A stretch of DNA of 23,195 nt, taken from positions 1 through 23,195 of the forward strand of contig CAMLDR010000053.1 of assembly GCA_946478775.1 (NCBI GenBank). The letters are read 5' to 3'. Numbering within the stretch: the stretch's first letter is position 1; each line of letters begins with the position of its first letter. The position numbers were made by a program, and so were the translations under genes. Below, one piece after another: positions 21,663 through 23,195 of the stretch. Under the pieces are notes generated by a model that worked only from the letters and a program-made list of their open reading frames with translations, did no database searches and was not told where the DNA came from. This DNA is from an uncultured Flavobacteriales bacterium. Its GTDB lineage: Bacteria; Bacteroidota; Bacteroidia; Flavobacteriales; Crocinitomicaceae.

Positions 21663-21735
21663 ATAAGTAGTAGTAGTTAGGTTTAGTTAGGTAGCGTGTG
21701 AAGAGAGACTTTATTTCCAGTCTCTCTTCTTTTTT
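21663..21735 (+). ncRNA. Candidate small RNA, unit 2 (5' end unknown)
   Basis: This is a second copy of the arrangement in unit 1: ATAAGTAGTAGTAGTTAGG (21663-21681), a short GU-rich linker, and then a terminator whose stem again contains AAGAGAG/CTCTCTT. The shared single-stranded motif and related stems suggest duplicated small RNAs. The true 5' end probably lies further upstream, but no promoter could be seen. Confidence 0.45.
21700..21735 (+). terminator. Strong rho-independent terminator of unit 2
   Basis: GAAGAGAGACT (21700-21710) pairs perfectly with AGTCTCTCTTC (21719-21729), 11 pairs with an 8-nt loop. Six T follow. Confidence 0.92.
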
Positions 21736-21737
21736 GG

Positions 21738-21798
21738 CTTTGACTCCGCTCAGCCAACTTTAATAAAAAATCCGATAGGTAGCTGAGCGAAATCGAAG
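21738..21798. repeat. REP-like imperfect inverted repeat (CGCTCAGC arms)
   Basis: The left arm 21738-21758 (CTTTGACTCCGCTCAGC...) matches the reverse complement of 21778-21798 at 16 of 21 positions, sharing CGCTCAGC exactly. The right arm ends next to the stop codon of the unknown membrane protein. Palindromes with GGCTGAGCGGAGTCGAAG-type arms recur as dispersed repeats in many bacterial genomes. It may also act as a transcription barrier between the convergent units. Confidence 0.6.
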
Positions 21799-23195
21799 TT
21801 ACTCTTTTATAAGCGCTCCCGACAAATCCACCAAATACGATTCATTGTTCCCCAGGTTTTCCCAAACCAGTTTGATCCGCTTTCCATTGATATTGTCTAC
21901 ACGGTATGCAATTCCAAGGTTCTCAAAAAAATGTGAGTCCAGTTCCTTGAACGGAAGGTCTCCGAATTTCAAATCGGAAGGGATTTTATTTCCCGGTAAA
22001 ACAAAAAGGTATTCACCCGCATTTATTTTCCATTCGGACAAAGTCTTTGCTTCTGCATAGCTGGTGTAAACCGGTTCTTTCTTGTTGTTCTGAAAAACCA
22101 CGATCAAAATCATCCGGTCGGTTTCATTGTGCAGCTCAACGGCAATATTTCCCGATTTCCTATCGAGGTCTTTGGTTTTTACATAAGGCTTCCCGAATGA
22201 TCTTCCCTGTGTGAAAAATTTCGTAAACGGAATGGAATCATTATTTGCCCAATGTTGGTACAATTCATTGAAAAGCGAATTATTCCACGAACGCCGTTTC
22301 ACCAGATCAATGCCAACGAAAGGCAAATTCGAATCCAGCTGCGCATCGTTTATCATGCGTTCTTCGCTCTTAATTTCAGTGATCAGGGAATCCAGCTTCA
22401 AACGCTCTTCCTTGCTAAATTCCATATATGCTGTTTTCTCCTGGAGCAAATCGGTTTCCGGGTCAGCTTCCACAAAGAAGATGGCCACTATACCTGCGCA
22501 GCATATCAATAAAATGAAAATGACCAAACTCAGTCGCAGCCAGGAAATACGAGTGGATTCTACTACAATCTTGCCTTTTTTTACATCGGTCCCGAAATTG
22601 CTTAGCTGTTTTTGGTGCTCATCCGTGAATTTGATTTCCAATAGTTTATTGGTTAAAAATAACAGGAATCGTGTGGAACTTTTCGGGTGATAAGCCAAAC
22701 TCATAAAGAATTCGAGCAACTGGGTCTTCACGCGGTAATGATTTACATTCAATAAATCCAATGCCCGGATCATATTCGCACTTAAGAATGAATCGACCAG
22801 CCGATGCAGATCCGTATCTTTTCGGGCTTTATTGGTTGCCAGGCTCAACTCCTCCTTCTGTTTGAAGATCCAGTCCGATAAGGAATCCTGCACCAGGTTT
22901 TGCTGATAGGCCGGCAGCAAAACGGAAAAACTCGTAAAAAAATGAATGTTCTTAACCGAAACAGAAGCGAACTGAGCGGTAAAGATCGGGAACAGGTACA
23001 TTTCAAGAAACACCTGGTATTCCTCAAAAAGCGCATGCTCCTGGATTTTCGAAGAATCGACAAACAGCTCGGAGAAACTCCCTTTTATCAAAACCTTGAT
23101 CAGGCAAGAATTATCTTCAGTCCATGAAGCAAAAATGATTCCTTTTGGATTCGAACAAATACTCAAAAACTGTGTTTGGTCTATTTCGGAAGCAT
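21799..23195 (-). CDS. Unknown single-pass membrane protein (5' end beyond window)
   Basis: At least 465 codons. The frame stays open to the right edge with no in-frame ATG near the edge; the TTG at 23166 is only the first alternative start and the ATG at the edge is out of frame, so the gene is incomplete. The N-terminal part of about 205 residues is helical and mixed, without a signal peptide in view. One transmembrane segment (LRLSLVIFILLICCAGIVAIFFV, codons about 22545-22474) follows. The C-terminal part of about 220 residues contains a coiled helix (KEERLKLDSLITEIKSEERM) and a beta-rich end (IAVELHNETDRMILIVVFQ, GEYLFVLPGNKIPSDLKFGDLPFKEL, IKLVWENLGNNESYLVDLSG). The layout suggests a cytoplasmic N-domain and an external C-domain. 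I recognise no family. Confidence 0.8.
   Translation of the reverse strand, partial: ASEIDQTQFLSICSNPKGIIFASWTEDNSCLIKVLIKGSFSELFVDSSKIQEHALFEEYQVFLEMYLFPIFTAQFASVSVKNIHFFTSFSVLLPAYQQNLVQDSLSDWIFKQKEELSLATNKARKDTDLHRLVDSFLSANMIRALDLLNVNHYRVKTQLLEFFMSLAYHPKSSTRFLLFLTNKLLEIKFTDEHQKQLSNFGTDVKKGKIVVESTRISWLRLSLVIFILLICCAGIVAIFFVEADPETDLLQEKTAYMEFSKEERLKLDSLITEIKSEERMINDAQLDSNLPFVGIDLVKRRSWNNSLFNELYQHWANNDSIPFTKFFTQGRSFGKPYVKTKDLDRKSGNIAVELHNETDRMILIVVFQNNKKEPVYTSYAEAKTLSEWKINAGEYLFVLPGNKIPSDLKFGDLPFKELDSHFFENLGIAYRVDNINGKRIKLVWENLGNNESYLVDLSGALIKE

Overview
The window reads as a chromosomal segment of a Bacteroidota bacterium, most likely a Flavobacteriales member close to Fluviicola/Crocinitomicaceae. 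This rests on protein style and signals, since no search was run. The signals are a type IX secretion (T9SS) sorting domain, lipoproteins with a Cys-Lys-Lys start, a TPR histidine kinase paired with a LytTR regulator, almost no Shine-Dalgarno sites, and repeated matches to the Bacteroidota promoter -10/-7 element TAnnTTTG just upstream of starts. No rRNA, tRNA, CRISPR array, integrase or classical insertion sequence was seen.

Layout. 1-95: tail of a probable outer-membrane protein and its terminator. 207-2116: overlapping methionine aminotransferase and omega-amidase genes (methionine salvage). 2190-4079: a large T9SS-exported protein with a strong terminator. 4100-7431: a YqaA/DedA-like membrane protein, dxr (isoprenoid precursor synthesis, minus strand), a DUF6495-type protein, a lipoprotein and a suppressor-of-fused domain protein. 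7456-11994 (minus): kynU, kmo, a beta-barrel protein and an ArsC/Spx-like protein. KynU and Kmo are consecutive parts of tryptophan breakdown toward quinolinate/NAD. 12158-14741: hemL (tetrapyrrole synthesis), an outer-membrane-like protein and a TPR protein. 14752-18622 (minus): a LytTR response regulator, its TPR histidine kinase and two tandem collagen-like lipoproteins. 18770-19318: another lipoprotein. 19324-19570: a repeat-rich island. 19618-21116 (minus): metF followed by a small secreted protein. 21117-21798: a non-coding stretch. 21799-23195 (minus): an incomplete unknown membrane protein.

The two most interesting parts are non-classical. First, 10131-10704 looks like a compact insertion cassette: a GxxExxY (PD-(D/E)XK-fold) gene with its own promoter, bounded by 27-bp inverted repeats that match at 24 positions and are built of three octamers. 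It sits between kynU and kmo, which would otherwise be only 22 bp apart. Second, 21256-21735 holds two related small-RNA-like units. Each has the same AGTAGTAGTAGTT sequence followed by a long perfect or near-perfect hairpin and a T-run, and neither has a credible coding frame.

Starts were re-chosen for several genes (dxr, kmo, kynU, hemL, SUFU, the LytTR regulator and one collagen-like lipoprotein) because promoter elements, repeats or family N-termini contradict the longest reading frame. Several promoter-to-ATG distances are only 4-5 nt, which predicts leaderless mRNAs.
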